Origin: Brachypterus glaber
Lineage: Eukaryota > Arthropoda > Insecta > Coleoptera > Kateretidae
Reading direction: 5' to 3'
Length of the DNA: 64,000 nt
Assembly (NCBI GenBank): GCA_958510825.1
Contig: OY294047.1
Coordinates: 3,720,001-3,784,000, forward strand
Below are positions 52,501-62,237 of this stretch, in pieces (positions within the stretch are counted from its first letter, which is position 1; every line of letters starts with the position of its first letter). Made by a program: the position numbers and the translations under genes. A model generated the notes under the pieces. That model was not told where the DNA came from, did not search any database, and saw only the letters and a list, made by a program, of their open reading frames with translations.

Positions 52501-55500
52501 AATTTTGATCAAACGGTGGTTTGGACTTTTTTTTTTAACATGCCATCTTAACCATAAAAAGAGCTCAGCTGCTCTTTTCATGGTAATTACAATTAACAAA
52601 ACCTATTTTAAAGATTCGGCCATAACCGAAAGTAAAAAAAAAACAATTTTTTTTAAATAAAAACATATATTTATAAATAAAAACAATCAAACAAAAAAAA
52701 CTAGGCATTATTAAAAAATAAAAAGTCCAAATGAGAAAATTAACCTGGCGTCAGCCAAGCAGGTTAATTTTCGAGAGGGCAATATCGGTTTACCCATGAG
52801 TGCCATATAAGGTTTTATCCAATAAATAGCTTAGGAATCACAATTTAATAATTTCTAACCTTTGTAACTTGTCAAAAGTATATATTTTTTAACGTATATT
52901 GAATGTTTTAAGTGTTTTTATTAGTTTTATTGGATTTTATTTGAACGGTAAAGCTCGGTAATGCTCGGCAATGGCGATTTCTCCCGTTAGATTAGACAGG
53001 GACAAAAGTTCTACCCAAAAAGGATAGAAGACATACATACACTCCCACTTCCACCCAACCAAACAAATTCTGTATTTGTTCTTTGTTGAACAAATACAAT
53101 ATTTACTTGGCCGGGCGAAAAGTGTAACTATATTATTTTTATTAAAGAAATTACTGGCGCCATCTAAATTTTAGTAGAATTATCTTATTCTACAGATTCA
53201 CTTTAGCTATTTTCGTTCGTGACACTCAGTGCTAAACTTTCCGGCCAACCAAATAAATACTGTATTTGTTGTATGAGATAGAGATAGGTTAGATGTCTTT
53301 TGTTTCATAATTCTAGTTGTAGAGAGCTCCATTTCCGTAAATTTGCACAAAGTTTATGCAGAATAGAATCAAACTGCCTTTTAAACCGTTTGAACAAAGA
53401 TCATTCAAATTCGGCGGACGTAACCTTGAACAAAATTCGTTCAAACACGTCGAATCCAAACGTGTTTGATATATCTTTGATACAAACAATGTTATCAGGG
53501 TGATGCCACTTTTGAACCCAGCTGCCAGAGAGTCTGGCCTTGTGGCAGGATTCTAGGGGCGGAATTTGGTGGTAATTTTTAACATACGTTTTTAATATTA
53601 AGTTTTAATATAATTTTAGATGTCATTTACCTTTACTGTATATAGGTTTAGAATGTGGATTGACAAATAATGTAAGATTAGCTGATAAATTTTTTGAACA
53701 AGCTCAAGGTATATCTCCAGATGATCCTTTTATAATGCATGAAAAAGGAGTTGTGGCTTTCCAGATGCAACAGTAAGTAATAAGCCCTCCAAATAGAGTA
53801 AATAAAGTCCAAACCTATTGTGTACTAAATTTATTAAATACTGATAAAAAAAATATTTTTTCGTAAAAATAAGCTAAAAATAGGAAGTTAAGTCAATGCT
53901 AATGTATATTTTGTTTAAATTTTTATTTTATACAAAAAAATGGCGCATGTCATATTTGTAATATAGAGCATAATAATGCAATTTAATGTATGATTTCTTT
54001 TTAAACAGTAGTATAATAAAAAAAGGAAAGAAAATAATATAAAATATATAGCTTTTGCTTTATTTTTATTCATTTTGGGACGTTAAATAAACCAAGAATT
54101 TTTTTGAAGTTCGCACGTGCGACACTGCGCGGTAATTACTTAGTTTACGCGTGTTTCATAAAAATTATAATTGATGGAGTTGGTTGTGCCTAAAATCATG
54201 TAAAATATTAGTTTACAAACATAATACAATGGCGGAAACTGATACTTTTTAAACATTTTATATATTTTCTTATTTAATTGGGTTTGTTAGAAATTTGATA
54301 CTCTGGTAGACAAGAGGTTAAGGCACTCTACACGGTGCTTGTAGTATTTTATTAAATAAAGAGGATGATTCTACATCACAAAACATAGGAACATAGGTCC
54401 GGAAACTAAGAGTTACGACCCTTAAAATTACTAAAAATAAGGTTTTTAATTAATTACTCTGGTACCCTTTGAGCTAGAGCCACGATGTTTTGCTATATAC
54501 TAGTATTTATAAGGCCAATTAGTTTATGTTAATTTATTTTTTTAAATCTATCCAGAGGCGTGCCTACACTGACATAATGTGTAAGGCTCAACACATTTTT
54601 GACTTAAACTTTTTTATGTGGATTATTTTGAATTTTTTGTAAAAAAATAAAAATTCTCTGAGTAAAAATACATAAAAAATGTCATACAGTGTAACACTTT
54701 AGGAGCAACCGTTTAAAAAAATGCAATTAAGAGGAAGTAACATTTTGTGCCACCAAAAACGTTACTTTTTAAAAGGCTATTACTTCTTTAATATTAAATT
54801 TAAGTGTTTCGGTGCAGAATACTTTTTGAATTAGTTTTAAATGAAGAATAAATCGCAACATTCAAATTTTATTGGTGCTTTTTTTGTTCCCTATTCAATA
54901 TGTCCATCTTCGAAGGGCCGTAGCTATTTGCGAACATATGTTCCTTTGTTGGTTTTTCATGTTTTATAATATTGAATCATCCCCTTTATTTAATGCCAAA
55001 AGACTGCAAACGCCGTGTGTATTTAGGGGGTAGAAAAAACAATATTCTTAACATGATATATAATATAGTATTAGCAGCTAATATATTAACTTTAAGGGAG
55101 CCCACAGATCAGTGAAATCAGTGAAAAATCGGTGAAAAACTAGGGAATTCGATCAACTAAAAAAAATAGGAAAAATTAAAAAAAAACTCTGGTCTACATA
55201 ATAAATTAAAACTAAAACAAGTATTCATTCTTAAAGTTGTGGAAAAATTGGGGGACTTATATTTCTAGGAAAGTCCTGTGTGTAAAGAAAATGGAAAAAT
55301 TTTATTGCTTTTCTTTCGACGATTTTGTGACCACTATAATCGAGAACGCTTTCAGCTAAAGACATATTTGGATAAGTAAGGCCTTAAGGGGTAATAAGGC
55401 CTTAATGGGTAAAAACTATAAAAAATCTGGAAATTTTAATTTTAAAAACCTGTGGCCCCCCTATACAGTTTATATGCTATATTTTTATGTCAAAAGTGCC

Positions 55501-57747
55501 CTAGGGGGTTATTTTTTGTAAAATGCGGACTTTATTATTATTATTTACTTTTTTTAGCTGGGAACAAGCGGAAGTTTATTTTAGAGATGCGCTAAGAAGA
55601 ATTAAAAAAATAAAAACTGGTATAATACCACAGAGATGGAGTCCTTTGTATAATAATTTAGGTCATACATGTAGAAAATTAAAAAAGTTTGATGAAGCTT
55701 TAGATTATCATAAAGAGGTATTTTTATATTTTATATTATTCACAACGCCTGCGCTAGAATAATATACGGTAGTTTTGAATTTTCAAAAAAATTCAAAAAT
55801 TGTCCTAGACAAAAAATTCTTGTATATAAATTTGTTTTATGAAAAAATAAGGAAATTTTTTTTTTAAATAAACTCCAATATGAGTAAGGATCAAGAATTT
55901 CTTAATTTTTTTTTAAATATCCGCCCGTTCGTCTGTCTGTCCGTCCGATGTCACGATTTTTGTAAACACGATTACTCACGAACGAATAATTCGATCGACT
56001 TGAAATTTTCAAGAAAAATCAAGTTCTTCGAGGGGAAGATCCCTATTGTTATTGAAAGTAATCCCCCTTTAAACAAAAAAGTTATGGGGGGTTAAACTTT
56101 TTTAAAAAATGAACAAACTATTTAAAAAAATCAATTTTTTTCTCGAAAAAAAAAAATGTCGAGAAGTTTTTTTTTTATTTATTTTTTTTTTTTTTTTAAG
56201 ATTAAAAATCATTTTTGTCATACACCTATTTTATTGACTTTCTCTAATTATTGTTTTTTTTTAAATATATTTTTGTATTTTAGGCTCTACTTTTAACACC
56301 CCAATCTGCCAGCATATACTCTGCCATAGCCTATGTTCACACTTTAATGGGCAATACAGACGAGGCTATAGACTGGTTCCACAGAGCCTTGGGACTGAAA
56401 AGGGACGACACCTTTAGTACAACTATGTTAAACTATGTAATGGAAATGCAGGCAGAAGATAAATTACCTTATCCAGGTATGTCCCCCATACAAACATTCA
56501 TCCCCTATTTTCCCCCCTTCAGTTTTTTTTTCCTCAGGATGCAATCTATCTCCTTGCCAAATTTTATCGAAATCTGGATATCCAGGATATCCATGATGGA
56601 TATCTAGTTGATATCTAGTGTATATACCCTGGTAGAAAAGTACATTAATCTAACTTAACATAACATTAGAATAGTGACATTTTTATGTTTAGTCTCAAAC
56701 GTTATACAAAAACGTTATAAAATATATAAATCTAACCTTAAAAACTAACGTTTGACAAAAACGTTATAAAATATATAAATGTAACCTTAAAAACTAACGT
56801 TTGGCAAAAACGTTATAAAATACATAAATCTAACGTTAGTTTCCTAACTAAATTCTAACCTTTTTCTAACCTTATTCTAACTTTAATTATTTTTTAAATT
56901 TCCATTATTAATACGTAAGCTATAGTAGAAAATATTCATTTCAGAGAGCTATATGCCTAGGTTTGATAATTATTTATTATTTCTATAATAAGTTTAAAAA
57001 AATATCCCCCAACAGTCAAAATTATAGTAAGTCTGGCAACGCTGTACTATAATTGAAAAAATATTTTAAGATTCTGAATGTATAAATAAATATTAACTAA
57101 CTAAATATAAAGTTTTTCTGAGAGGCAAACCTATTTATCGAAGTATAACAGGATATTACACGAAAAATATTTAGGGCCAACTAAAAAGATGGCTATTTTA
57201 TTAATAAATGTAACGAAATTATGGTTAAAAATATGATTGTTAAAATATATTAAGATTTATTTATATGAATTTGTCTCCAGCTGCCATTTTATGATGCAGG
57301 TAGAAATTCCCTAATTGGCCACGCCTCCTCCGAAAGTTAGAAATTAAACGTACTTATAACGTATTTCTAACTTAAAAATCTAACCTTAGATTAACGTTTG
57401 TAACTAACGTTTGATTCTAACGTTAAAAAGCGGGACATTTGCACATATTTTATAACGTACTTTTATACAGTTTTCTAACGTTAGAAAAACGTTATTCTAA
57501 CGTTCAATTTCTACTAGGGTACTTTAGGGACTGTACGTACTTTGATACTGAATCAGAGTTCCTTTTTGTAGATGCGCCAACTGAAATTCCCAAGTTCCTC
57601 GTAGAACATCCATCCACAAACACGACAGTGGACCAAAGTATGGCGGAGGAGACAGTCGACGCTGTGCCCATTGCCAATTCAGAAATGGACATGAGCATGA
57701 GTATAGAAGTTGATATGGCAGACGCCAGTGATATAATAAAAGAATAA
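46453..57747 (+). CDS. CDC16: CDC16 / APC6, anaphase-promoting complex subunit (12 exons)
   Basis: A TPR scaffold subunit of the APC/C ubiquitin ligase, which drives mitotic exit in the nucleus and on the spindle. Exons: 46453-46524, 46581-46730, 46972-47139, 48571-48733, 49744-50061, 50515-50739, 51319-51408, 52149-52305, 53620-53772, 55558-55717, 56284-56476, 57572-57747. All introns are GT/AG and the phases agree, giving 674 residues (human 620). Conserved blocks: ALFWADKTVAL and PQDIYWLAQCMFF (about 28-55), DNRGLAADCYKQALHYDVYC, YYNCEYQECNTLTEAI, HNLVDLYPNLAISWFAVGCY, YGHSFAVENEHDQAMAAYF, GLECGLTNN, LYNNLGHTCRKLKKFDEALD and SIYSAIAYVHTLMGNTDEAI. These are the successive TPRs of the C-terminal superhelix. 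An insert at about 215-290 carries six TP motifs. The start ATG gives a short N-terminus like the family's. AATAAA overlaps the stop. Confidence 0.95.
46581..46730 (+). CDS. CDC16: CDC16 exon 2
   Basis: Residues 25-74, phase 0/0, intron 1 only 56 bp. First TPR: ALFWADKTVAL, PQDIYWLAQCMFFLKQYHRA. Confidence 0.95.
46972..47139 (+). CDS. CDC16: CDC16 exon 3
   Basis: Residues 75-130, acceptor TTGTTTTTAG, donor GTAAGT. CNYLLVKSLLEANEYNEALK is the second TPR. The end is less conserved. Confidence 0.9.
47320..47355 (+). repeat. LINE-like 3' tail, (ATT)n
   Basis: GGTGCAATAAAGAACGTTTA followed by ATT repeats in CDC16 intron 3. Preceded at 47285 by GCTGAAGGACTACGGTCGAT. The body of the element is gone or very short. 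Confidence 0.45.
47387..47672. mobile_element. 285-bp TIR element, AGGGGTNGTC ends
   Basis: AGGGGTTGTCTATAAAATCT at the left pairs with ATACGTC... and TTTTATGGACGACCCCTT at the right. ATTA/TTATTAAT flanks. Inside are two inverted C-rich/G-rich blocks around 47490-47570. Confidence 0.7.
47680..48570. other. CDC16 intron 3, right part
   Basis: No gene. About 47930-48010 and 48200-48290 are inverted to one another (AAATTTGGCACATAATTTTT, GAAATAAGATTTCAAGCCTT against CACAAAATTATGTG...), so a palindromic element of about 400 bp may lie here. Confidence 0.5.
48571..48733 (+). CDS. CDC16: CDC16 exon 4
   Basis: Acceptor GGTTTTTCAG, donor GTATAA at 48734 (weak at +4 to +6). LLKGKVLEAMDNRGLAADCY and DVYCFEAFDSL are strongly conserved. 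Confidence 0.93.
48734..49340 (+). mobile_element. repeat beginning at the intron 4 donor
   Basis: From the GT onward the intron matches intron 10 (from 55718): CGCCTGCGCTAGAAT 27 nt in, then TACGGTAGTTTTGAATTTTC, TCCTAGACAA, GTCCGATGTCACGATTTTT / GTCAGATGTCACGATTTTTG, CGAACGAATAAT and GATCGACTTGAAATTTT. Non-coding. Confidence 0.8.
49744..50061 (+). CDS. CDC16: CDC16 exon 5
   Basis: Residues 185-290. Opens with DLLDSLPISEQCTTEEAEIL and LYESKLKKY, conserved. Then a polar stretch with TP at 219, 235, 249, 255, 261 and 267, longer than in human CDC16. Confidence 0.93.
50062..50514. other. CDC16 intron 5
   Basis: Contains AGCGTTCAATTATTACGTAA then CGCAAAATTTTG (50152), a dispersed TIR-like motif, and an ATTT microsatellite at 50347. 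No gene. Confidence 0.55.
50515..50739 (+). CDS. CDC16: CDC16 exon 6
   Basis: Residues 291-365: DSLDLHVAQAERLYYNCEYQ, then ILKQDPYHSACLPIHISCQV, both family hallmarks. Donor GTAAGT. Confidence 0.95.
50849..50921 (-). CDS. candidate antisense first exon (unidentified protein)
   Basis: On the minus strand an ATG at 50921 opens 24 codons (MIQSTKQHYSNYGVPQFTGR, then NDYY) that run into a consensus donor, G|GTGAGT. The segment is GC-richer than the intron around it. An in-frame stop lies ten codons upstream, so the ATG is the only start. Upstream on that strand (50990-51290) is a CpG-rich tract such as GCGCGCCGCGGCGC, as at a promoter. I recognise no family and found no second exon, so this could be a first exon of a gene overlapping CDC16 in antisense, or a chance frame in a repeat. 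Confidence 0.35.
50922..51300 (-). promoter_or_regulatory. CpG-rich tract in CDC16 intron 6
   Basis: CpG-dense for this genome (TTTAGCGCGCGATC, GCGCCGCGGCGCGCCG at 51147-51162). It lies directly upstream of the candidate antisense exon. A promoter role is inferred only from position and composition. Confidence 0.3.
51319..51408 (+). CDS. CDC16: CDC16 exon 7
   Basis: 30 codons, residues 366-395: LFSLAHNLVDLYPNLAISWF then AVGCYYYII. Acceptor TTATTTTCAG, donor GTAAGA. Confidence 0.95.
51455..51992 (-). mobile_element. composite element, inverted copy of 29230-29752
   Basis: 51455-51588 is the hairpin-MITE core; 51595-51992 is the TIR element (TTTTTCTATTTTGC at 51595), both inverted against 29230-29752 and in the same mutual order. 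The far end is truncated at GGCCTATAAGAACACGCATA. Confidence 0.75.
52149..52305 (+). CDS. CDC16: CDC16 exon 8
   Basis: Residues 396-447: YARRYLAKATCLDRLFGPAW, YGHSFAVENEHDQAMAAYFK. Donor GTAAAT. Confidence 0.95.
52387..53515. mobile_element. TIR element with nested insertions
   Basis: CAAACTGCCCTGATAACCAT at 52389 pairs with GTTATCAGGG at 53491-53500. Further in, TTTGAACGAATTTTGATCAAAC (52492) pairs with GAACAAAATTCGTTCAAAC (53429). Nested in it are the half-palindrome at 52733-52830 and the 408-bp element copy 3. Confidence 0.6.
52972..53331 (+). mobile_element. 408-bp TIR element, copy 3 with 48-bp internal deletion
   Basis: Matches copies 1 and 2 end to end, but the right arm of the internal hairpin is missing: TTTGTTGTATGA runs straight into GATAGAGATAGG. 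The deletion endpoints share ATGA in the intact copies. Confidence 0.88.
53620..53772 (+). CDS. CDC16: CDC16 exon 9
   Basis: Residues 448-498: HLPLLYIGLECGLTNNVRLA, PDDPFIMHEKGVVAFQMQ. Donor GTAAGT. Confidence 0.95.
53773..55557. other. CDC16 intron 9
   Basis: 1785 bp, AT-rich, no gene. At 55310-55370 a GACGATTTTGTGACC...ATAATCGAGAACGCTTTCAG block belongs to the GATAACTCAAGAACG group of repeats. Confidence 0.55.
55558..55717 (+). CDS. CDC16: CDC16 exon 10
   Basis: Residues 499-552: WEQAEVYFRDALRRIKKIK, RWSPLYNNLGHTCRKLKKFD then EALDYHKE. Acceptor TTTTTTTAG, donor GTATTT (weak). Confidence 0.95.
55718..56225 (+). mobile_element. repeat beginning at the intron 10 donor
   Basis: Same repeat, same orientation and same offset from the GT as in intron 4 (CGCCTGCGCTAGAAT 28 nt in). 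It fills most of this 566-bp intron and ends in T-rich sequence about 60 bp before the acceptor. Confidence 0.8.
56284..56476 (+). CDS. CDC16: CDC16 exon 11
   Basis: Residues 553-616: SIYSAIAYVHTLMGNTDEAI, DWFHRALGLKRDDTFSTTML. Donor GTATGT. Confidence 0.95.
56622..57519. mobile_element. TIR element with AACGTT-rich minisatellite
   Basis: TACCCTGGTAGAAA at 56624 pairs with TTTCTACTAGGGTA at 57508-57521. Three units of about 57 bp (AAAACGTTATAAAATA...AACCTTAAAAACTAACGTTTG) lie at 56700-56835, and TTCTAACGTTAGAAA-like palindromes lie near the right end. It occupies most of CDC16 intron 11. Confidence 0.7.
57572..57747 (+). CDS. CDC16: CDC16 exon 12 and stop
   Basis: Acceptor CCTTTTTGTAG. Residues 617-674, an acidic, poorly conserved tail (MDMSMSIEVDMADASDIIKE). 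An alternative AG at 57516-57517, at the end of the TIR element, is also in frame and would add 18 residues; the pyrimidine tract favours 57572. Confidence 0.85.
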
Positions 57748-57808
57748 AATATATTTGTGACGTTTCGCGCGAAAAGAGATCCTTAAAGAACAAAACAACG
57801 AAAATAAA
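57743..57808 (+). terminator. CDC16 polyadenylation signals
   Basis: AATAAA at 57743-57748 overlaps the TAA stop. A second at 57803-57808 is better placed. Confidence 0.6.
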
Positions 57809-57888
57809 ACAAATTGAATAAGTATTTAATAGCCCACTTACAAAAATGTATTTTTTAAATTATTTAAAATACCTAATTTCAAAGGAAT

Positions 57889-59067
57889 CCAGCGCTGGAC
57901 AGTTGCAAACACCTTGTCAAAATATCGGCACTAGGCACTAATTTGAAACGTTATGAAATAGGAAGTTGTGTGAATAGACAACCATTAATACATCTGAGTA
58001 TTGCATAATTTATTATAAGTTTGATAGTCTGTATTTCCAAAACGTCATATTCTAGCAAAAAGTGTATATAAATTTAAAATTTATTTTTTTGAAATCGGTT
58101 TATAAATAAATGAGTTATGCTAAAAAAACACTTTACTACGTTACACGCTAATATCCCGAAAACAATGTATTCTAGGAAAAAATTGTTTATAACATTTTTT
58201 GAGCAATTTTAAAAAATCTTTCATATGAGTACTACATTAATAAAATACTATAATAACTTAATAATAACCAAAAAACGCTAAAAACAGACTTTTACCCCAT
58301 TCTTACCCCCAATCCTTTACCCCCAAAATCTAATTAGCTCTTCAAAATATGATAAGAAACAATATTCAAAAAACCGCTTGTCCATATCTTTTTTAGAAAT
58401 GGAGTTAGCGAGTTTACAGACGGACGGACGCAATCTTTTTTACTGATTTTGACTCGGAAAGGTTTAAAACTTCGAGAAATGTGAAAAAACATGGTCATAT
58501 GTAACATTTTTTATAGGGCTTAAAAAGAGCTTTTATTTAAAATATAATTTTTTGAAATCAGGTTATAAATATGTGAGATATGCTAAAAAAACCGTTTACT
58601 GCTTTAAACGCCAATATCTCGAAAACAATACGTTTTAGGAAAACGTTGTTTATAACATTTTTTGACCAATTTCAAATTATTTTATATAAGTGCTAAATTA
58701 ACCAAATACAATAATAATTGCCTTAATTATAAACAAAAAACGCTAAAAATAGGAGTTTTACTCTATTTTTACCCCCTTACCCCAATCGTTTACCCCCAAA
58801 ATCTAATCAGCTCTTCGGAATACAATAAGAAACAATATGCAAAAAACCGCAAGTCGATATCTCATGTAGAAATGGAGTTAGAGAGTTTACACCCAGACAG
58901 ACAGACAGACAGAGGAACGCAAAAATTTTTTTTACTGATTTCGACTCAGAAAGGTCTAACGTCGAGAAATTTGAAAAAAACGTGGTCAAAGATTTTGACT
59001 TTTCGGCGAAGGTTTCAATACATCGGCACTCTTATAAGTAGCACTATAGTAGCACTAAGTGCCGATG
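57889..59067 (-). mobile_element. ACATCGGCACT-family, two head-to-tail copies
   Basis: Minus strand. The first (57889-58497) has the CTGG 3' end and the middle. The second (58498-59067) begins within the middle and reaches the 5' terminus GTAGCACTAAGTGCCGATGT at 59066. GACAGACAGACAGACAG at 58895 is a short (CTGT)n. About 60% of each unit overlaps in content. Confidence 0.75.
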
Positions 59068-59246
59068 TAATTTTATAAAAGCGTTAATTTCAAAATATAT
59101 TTTTTATTTGGTGACTAAAAAGTAAATCTGTACCCCAGGGAACAGGGCTACGGCCCGTTTTACACCACAGAGTGCATAAATAGCATAATTATGCATAAAT
59201 CGTAGTGTATCAAAAATTTAACAGATGTCGGTACTGTTTTCCTGGA

Positions 59247-59367
59247 AAGGGCCTATCCAAAGACTCGAATAACAAGCATAGTACATAAGAATGCGATGCC
59301 AGGATAGGCTTGATGAGTCGTCATGTATCTTGTAATGGTTGTTATGCGAGCCTCTGGATTGGCCTTA
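59247..59367. mobile_element. TAAGGC-type MITE, second copy
   Basis: AAGGGCCTATCCAAAGACTC at the left and GAGCCTCTGGATTGGCCTTA at the right, as at 7872-8002. Confidence 0.75.
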
Positions 59368-59596
59368 AGTTTTGACGTTTTCCTTGTGTTCAATATAATT
59401 TACGTTTGTACAATATGTAGAATATGCTAATATAGTGTGAGTGCATGAAGAATAAATCAAAAAAGTACCTTTTTCAATACCATACAAAATAACATTAAGT
59501 ATAACCATTTTTTTATGTAACTTTATTTTCTTTTATTAGCTTTAACGACCGTCAATCATTGGCATAGACAAAAAATGTCACAATATTTTATATGTT

Positions 59597-59680
59597 AAAA
59601 GGTACGAGTTTTTAACCAATGATGTAGCTTAAAAATCGCGGGAATTTTAAACTACTATCTTGCATAATTGGACGGACTAT
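59597..59680 (-). repeat. AGTCCGTCC repeat, inverted copy
   Basis: Reads on the minus strand as TAGTCCGTCCAATTATGCAA...TTTTAACATATAAAA, matching 9183-9265. Confidence 0.75.
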
Positions 59681-59689
59681 AGTATAGAG

Positions 59690-60100
59690 GTGCAAACCAA
59701 ACCAATTTTTTTTTTTTGAGTTGTGACGGTTTAGTTCTCACAGTGCGATATAAGCAAATTTGAATTATATAAAGAGGTTTTGTTAGATAAAATTTTCCCT
59801 AATTTTTGACATAGAAATTATATTTTTGTAATAATATAATACTCAATGAGTATTACTCACAAGATAAAATATAAAAAAGAAAATTGTGGCATATCGGACA
59901 GAATAAAATATAAGCCCTAAGATTTGTTTTCGCGCAAAACGTCACAGTTTAAAAATTTAATAAGTAATTAACAAATTATATTTTAACTAATGTGTATTTA
60001 TAGTTTATGGAAAAAAGTGTCAGAATTGAATATTTATTTTTAATTTTTTATAATAATAATACCTAATAATAGTAACTTATAGCTCTTAAACTTTCCTATA
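59690..60100. other. AT-rich spacer
   Basis: No gene or element recognised. Confidence 0.5.
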
Positions 60101-60612
60101 ATTTTTATATGTTATAATTTTCATAAGTAGTTTGGTACGATTACAGTGGGCTCTGAAAGTCGAGTTGCGCCCTCTGTAATCGTACCCAAGTACTTATGAA
60201 AATTAATAATCTATAAAACTTATAGAGAATTTCAAGAGCTAAAAGTTTTCTTATAACCACTTTTATCCTCCGAGGAATAATTTGGCTGAAAAATGAAAAT
60301 TTTTTATTTTTCAGCCAAATTATTATTTAAAAAAAAAAACAATTTCACACCCAACATAGCAATTTTTGAATTAACTCCATTGTTATTAATATATTTAAAA
60401 AATGAACCATACAAAAATTGTTGAAAATTTTCTCCATAACAAAATTGGTTATATGCATTTTTATCATAAGATGCATATTAAGCAACTCACCCCTAAAATT
60501 CAAGATAGCGGGCACCCCTTAGGCAAACCACCCGGTGAAAAACTAACAGGAGTGTTCTGTTACCATCCACTACTACCTTTTAAAATATCAGCCCGTGTAC
60601 ATTTATTGCAAT
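60101..60612 (+). mobile_element. dispersed element, copy 2
   Basis: Matches 24890-25440 without the 140-bp block. A different 76-bp palindrome (ATTTTCATAAGTAGTTTGGT and inverse, 60118-60203) sits near its left end. Confidence 0.65.
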
Positions 60613-60977
60613 ATACATTTATTATTTGACTGTACTACCTTTCTTACATGGTATTTATAATTATCCCATTTTTTTAAAGAAAGACTAGGATAATCTTGGT
60701 CAGTTGTGTTAAAGGTCTAGATATTAATAGCGCCTTAAGCTGTGTAAAGTATAAATATAGTTTGTCCGGTAAGTAAAATTTAAATTTTCTATATTTTTAA
60801 TTTTTTTAATGAAAATATTTTTAGGTGGAAGAGCCCTAGTTTTATTGTTTTATTCAGAACAATTTAGTTAACTATAACTACAACTTAAATCATCAGTTTT
60901 TATCAAATGGTAAGTGCAGTAAATTTTTACATATTTTATATATCGTGTTACTTTCCGAGCCTTTAAATTCTTGATTT

Positions 60978-62237
60978 ATGCAATTTGTCTGTCCGTCCAT
61001 CCGTCACATGATGTGTCCTTTATGCACAGCCGCAGACTTTTCAAAATTTCAGGGGGCCATAATTTTTTTTCGTAGGTCAAGTGACACAAGTTCTGCTGTA
61101 ATTGATGTAGTTACGGAACTGCAAATTAACTTAGATAACGGTCATAAGTGTGCACTTGTGTCACTTGACCAACGTAAAGCCTTTGACACTGTCAATTATG
61201 ACATACTACTTCTAAAAATGAAACTTATTGGTATCAATGAAACTTCTCTTGAGTGGTTCACAGATTACCTAAATGAAAGAAAACAATATATACAGTTAGA
61301 AAATGAAAAAAGTTCCAGCTTGGACATCAGATGTGGGGTGCCGCAAGGGTCGATCCTAGGCCCAACACTATTTCTGATCTACATAAACTCATTAACTAAT
61401 CTTAACTTATCGGGTAAAATTAAACTTTACGCGGACGACGCGACTGTCGTGTACTATGGTAAATCTGTGGACCAGTTAAGACAAGCAATAACTTCTGACC
61501 TAGTTAAAATTAGGCGGTGGTTGAATGCTCATAAACTTTCCCTAAATATAGACAAATCATCATTTATGATTATCAAAAATAATACAAGAAATGAAAATTA
61601 TGACGACTTTCAGGATATCCCTTTGAAACCTGTTAAAAATATAAAATTCTTGGGCTTACTAATTGACGACCAGCTTAACTGGGCTGAACATGTAAACCAT
61701 GTCTGCAAAAAAGTTGCTGGTCCAATTGGAATGCTTAGAAGATTAAAATCAGTACCAAAAAATTATCTAAGATCTGTTTATTTCTCCTTAATACACACTC
61801 ATTTACAATATTTAAACATAATATGGTCAAATGCCAATAAGAATAGTATAAAACCTTTAAAAACATTACAAAACAAAGCTTTAAAAAACCTATATTCACT
61901 AGAATATCGTTACCCTACTAAAAATCTCTATAGAAATTACAAAATAAGATCTCTCAAGAGTGTTTATGAATATCAAGTAAATATTTTTATAAATCAAGTC
62001 CTAAACCAAACCAGGCACTCATGCCTAAAGCTATCCCATAGAAGGGATGTTCATGAGCACTTAACACGAAGTTATTTAGATTTAAATCTGCCCCAGGTCA
62101 GATCCCAACTTGTTCTGGGCTCTCTTTTGTATAAAGGAGTTTCCTTATACAACAGACTTCCTGTAGACGTCAGGGAAATGACGGGGGGTAGATTTAAAAA
62201 AAATATGAGCAAACTAGTCGATTTTTATATAGAGTAA
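60978..62237 (+). CDS. Jockey/CR1-like reverse transcriptase fragment
   Basis: The LINE part starts near residue 33 (SDTSSAVIDVVTELQINLDN); codons before it come from flanking sequence. Blocks: LVSLDQRKAFDTVNYDILL, CGVPQGSILGPTLFLIYINS, catalytic YADD at residues 151-154, LSLNIDKSSFMII, KNIKFLGLLIDDQLNW, then LYNRLPVDVREMTGGRFKKN at the end. The fingers and endonuclease are missing. No stops interrupt it. A 3' region ends ATGAATAAATCTGC plus a (TTA)n tail at 62410-62436. Confidence 0.9.
   Translation: MQFVCPSIRHMMCPLCTAADFSKFQGAIIFFRRSSDTSSAVIDVVTELQINLDNGHKCALVSLDQRKAFDTVNYDILLLKMKLIGINETSLEWFTDYLNERKQYIQLENEKSSSLDIRCGVPQGSILGPTLFLIYINSLTNLNLSGKIKLYADDATVVYYGKSVDQLRQAITSDLVKIRRWLNAHKLSLNIDKSSFMIIKNNTRNENYDDFQDIPLKPVKNIKFLGLLIDDQLNWAEHVNHVCKKVAGPIGMLRRLKSVPKNYLRSVYFSLIHTHLQYLNIIWSNANKNSIKPLKTLQNKALKNLYSLEYRYPTKNLYRNYKIRSLKSVYEYQVNIFINQVLNQTRHSCLKLSHRRDVHEHLTRSYLDLNLPQVRSQLVLGSLLYKGVSLYNRLPVDVREMTGGRFKKNMSKLVDFYIE

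Noticed and set aside
61005..61075. Upstream 32 codons of the third RT frame as part of the retrotransposon protein
   Set aside because: CTGTCCGTCCATCCGTCAC belongs to the dispersed GATAACTCAAGAACG group; reverse-transcriptase similarity starts only near 61077.
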